The notes beneath the pieces were generated by a model that was not told where the DNA came from, made no database searches, and saw only the letters and a program-made list of their open reading frames with translations. Positions 4,589 to 5,528 of a stretch of 5,528 bases of DNA are shown one piece after another (position 1 is the stretch's first letter; each line of letters begins with the position of its first letter). Origin of the DNA: an uncultured Eubacteriales bacterium (GTDB lineage Bacteria > Bacillota_A > Clostridia > Oscillospirales > Oscillospiraceae); NCBI GenBank assembly GCA_949739085.1, contig CATIYU010000325.1, forward strand, positions 1 through 5,528, in the 5' to 3' direction. Position numbers and translations under genes: made by a program.

Positions 4589-5528
4589 TTAGTACACCAG
4601 GCGCTCCGCCAGCCAGCTCCGCAGCTGGCTGATGGGCAGGCGGACCTGCTTCATGCTGTCCCGCTCCCGGACGGTGACGCAGTTGTCGGCGGGGGTCTTC
4701 TCATCGCCCACGGTCTCGAAGTCCACGGTGATGCAGAAGGGGGTGCCCACCTCGTCCTGACGGCGGTAGCGCTTACCTATGGAGCCGGCGTCGTCGTAGT
4801 CCACCATCCAATCCCGGCTGAGTTCCGCCAGGATCTCCTGAGCCTTGCCTGCCAGCTTCTTCGACAGGGGCAGCACCGCCGCCTTGAAGGGCGCCAGGGC
4901 CGGATGGAGGCGGAGAACCGTGCGCACGTCGTTTTTCTCCGCGTCCACGACCTCCTCGTCGTAGGCGTTGCACAAAAAGGCCAGCAGCATCCGCTCCACG
5001 CCCAGGGAGGGCTCGATAACGTAGGGAATATAGCGCTCGTTGGCCTCCTGGTCAAAGTAGCTCAGGTCCTTGCCGGAGGTGGTCTGATGGGCGGTGAGGT
5101 CGAAGCTGGTGCGGCTGGCCACCCCCCACAGCTCGCCCCACTCGGTGAAGGGGAAGGCGAACTCGAAGTCCGTGGTGGCGTTGGAATAGTGGCTCAGCTC
5201 CTCCGGGTCGTGGTCCCGCAGGCGCAAGTTCTCCTCTTTGATGCCCAGGTCCAGCAGCCACTGGCGGCAGAAGTTTTTCCAGTATTTGAACCACTCCAGC
5301 TCGGTGCCCGGCTGGCAGAAGAACTCCAGCTCCATCTGCTCGAATTCCCGGGTGCGGAAGATGAAGTTGCCCGGCGTGATCTCGTTGCGGAAGCTCTTGC
5401 CGATCTGGCAGACGCCGAAGGGCAGCTTCCGGCGGGTGGAGCGCTGGACGTTGACAAAGTTGGTAAAAATGCCCTGGGCGGTCTCCGGGCGGAGGTAGAC
5501 GGTATTCTTGGCGTCCTCCGTGACCCCC
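4589..5528 (-). CDS. glyS: Glycyl-tRNA synthetase, class II single-chain type, C-terminal part, cut by the window edge
   Basis: Charges tRNA-Gly with glycine in the cytosol. The visible 312 residues run from the catalytic core to the stop at 4589-4591; the N-terminal part lies beyond 5528. Seen: [11 protein letters not shown] followed by class II motif 2, [15 protein letters not shown] (the FRxE arginine at 5387-5389), then [31 protein letters not shown], and class II motif 3 [13 protein letters not shown] (around 4979-5014). The last 110 or so residues are the anticodon-binding domain, including [22 protein letters not shown] and [16 protein letters not shown]. This is the single-chain GlyRS found in many Gram-positive bacteria and eukaryotes, not the alpha2beta2 GlyQ/GlyS form. 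The Met at 5333-5335 is the internal Met of the EQMELEFF motif, not a start: the reading frame stays open to the window edge with conserved sequence. The DUF5714 gene follows after one base, so both are probably on one mRNA. Confidence 0.95.
   Translation of the reverse strand, partial: GVTEDAKNTVYLRPETAQGIFTNFVNVQRSTRRKLPFGVCQIGKSFRNEITPGNFIFRTREFEQMELEFFCQPGTELEWFKYWKNFCRQWLLDLGIKEENLRLRDHDPEELSHYSNATTDFEFAFPFTEWGELWGVASRTSFDLTAHQTTSGKDLSYFDQEANERYIPYVIEPSLGVERMLLAFLCNAYDEEVVDAEKNDVRTVLRLHPALAPFKAAVLPLSKKLAGKAQEILAELSRDWMVDYDDAGSIGKRYRRQDEVGTPFCITVDFETVGDEKTPADNCVTVRERDSMKQVRLPISQLRSWLAERLVY

Noticed and set aside
4589..5335. A complete short gene starting at the Met at 5335
   Set aside because: This Met is in the conserved EQMELEFF motif of glycyl-tRNA synthetase; the frame continues upstream to the window edge with class II motif 2, so this is the end of a longer gene.
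1..5528. Mobile elements, CRISPR arrays, toxin-antitoxin pairs or defence genes
   Set aside because: I looked for transposase motifs, regularly spaced repeats, small paired frames and compositional breaks and found none. The base composition is uniform apart from the short intergenic regions.

Overview
The window looks like chromosomal DNA from a high-GC anaerobic Firmicute. I infer an Oscillospiraceae-type gut clostridium (Flavonifractor/Oscillibacter-like) from the strong G/C third-position bias, the AGGAGG-type ribosome binding sites, the near-consensus sigma-A promoters and the gene families present. The genus is a guess. All six genes I can support lie on the minus strand, so transcription runs from right to left. 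There is no rRNA, tRNA, CRISPR array, transposon or phage gene, and no gene-free stretch longer than 300 bases.

Layout in the direction of transcription: (1) the 3' part of a class II glycyl-tRNA synthetase gene, cut by the right edge of the window; (2) one base after its stop, a cysteine-rich DUF5714-family protein of unknown function; (3) a 245-base AT-rich intergenic region with a strong hairpin just after the DUF5714 gene and one or two promoters for the next unit; (4) a five-helix membrane protein with an extracellular LTA-synthase/sulfatase-like domain, starting at TTG; (5) 40 bases later, a TmrB-like P-loop protein (the family of the Bacillus subtilis tunicamycin-resistance ATP-binding protein); (6) a compact 80-base junction in which an inverted repeat with a T-tract (terminator-like) is interleaved with a perfect TTGACA-N17-TATAAT promoter; (7) a HAD hydrolase of the phosphoglycolate phosphatase type; (8) 24 bases later, the 5' part of peptide chain release factor 3 (prfC), cut by the left edge.

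The simplest reading is three transcription units: glyS-DUF5714 (translation), LTA-synthase-like/tmrB-like (cell envelope) and HAD/prfC (housekeeping metabolism and translation termination). Most of this is ordinary core genome and I see no clear new multi-gene defence or mobile system. The points most worth a second look are the interleaved terminator/promoter at 1075-1138, the cysteine-rich DUF5714 protein tightly coupled to glyS, and the pairing of an envelope polymer synthase with a TmrB-like protein.
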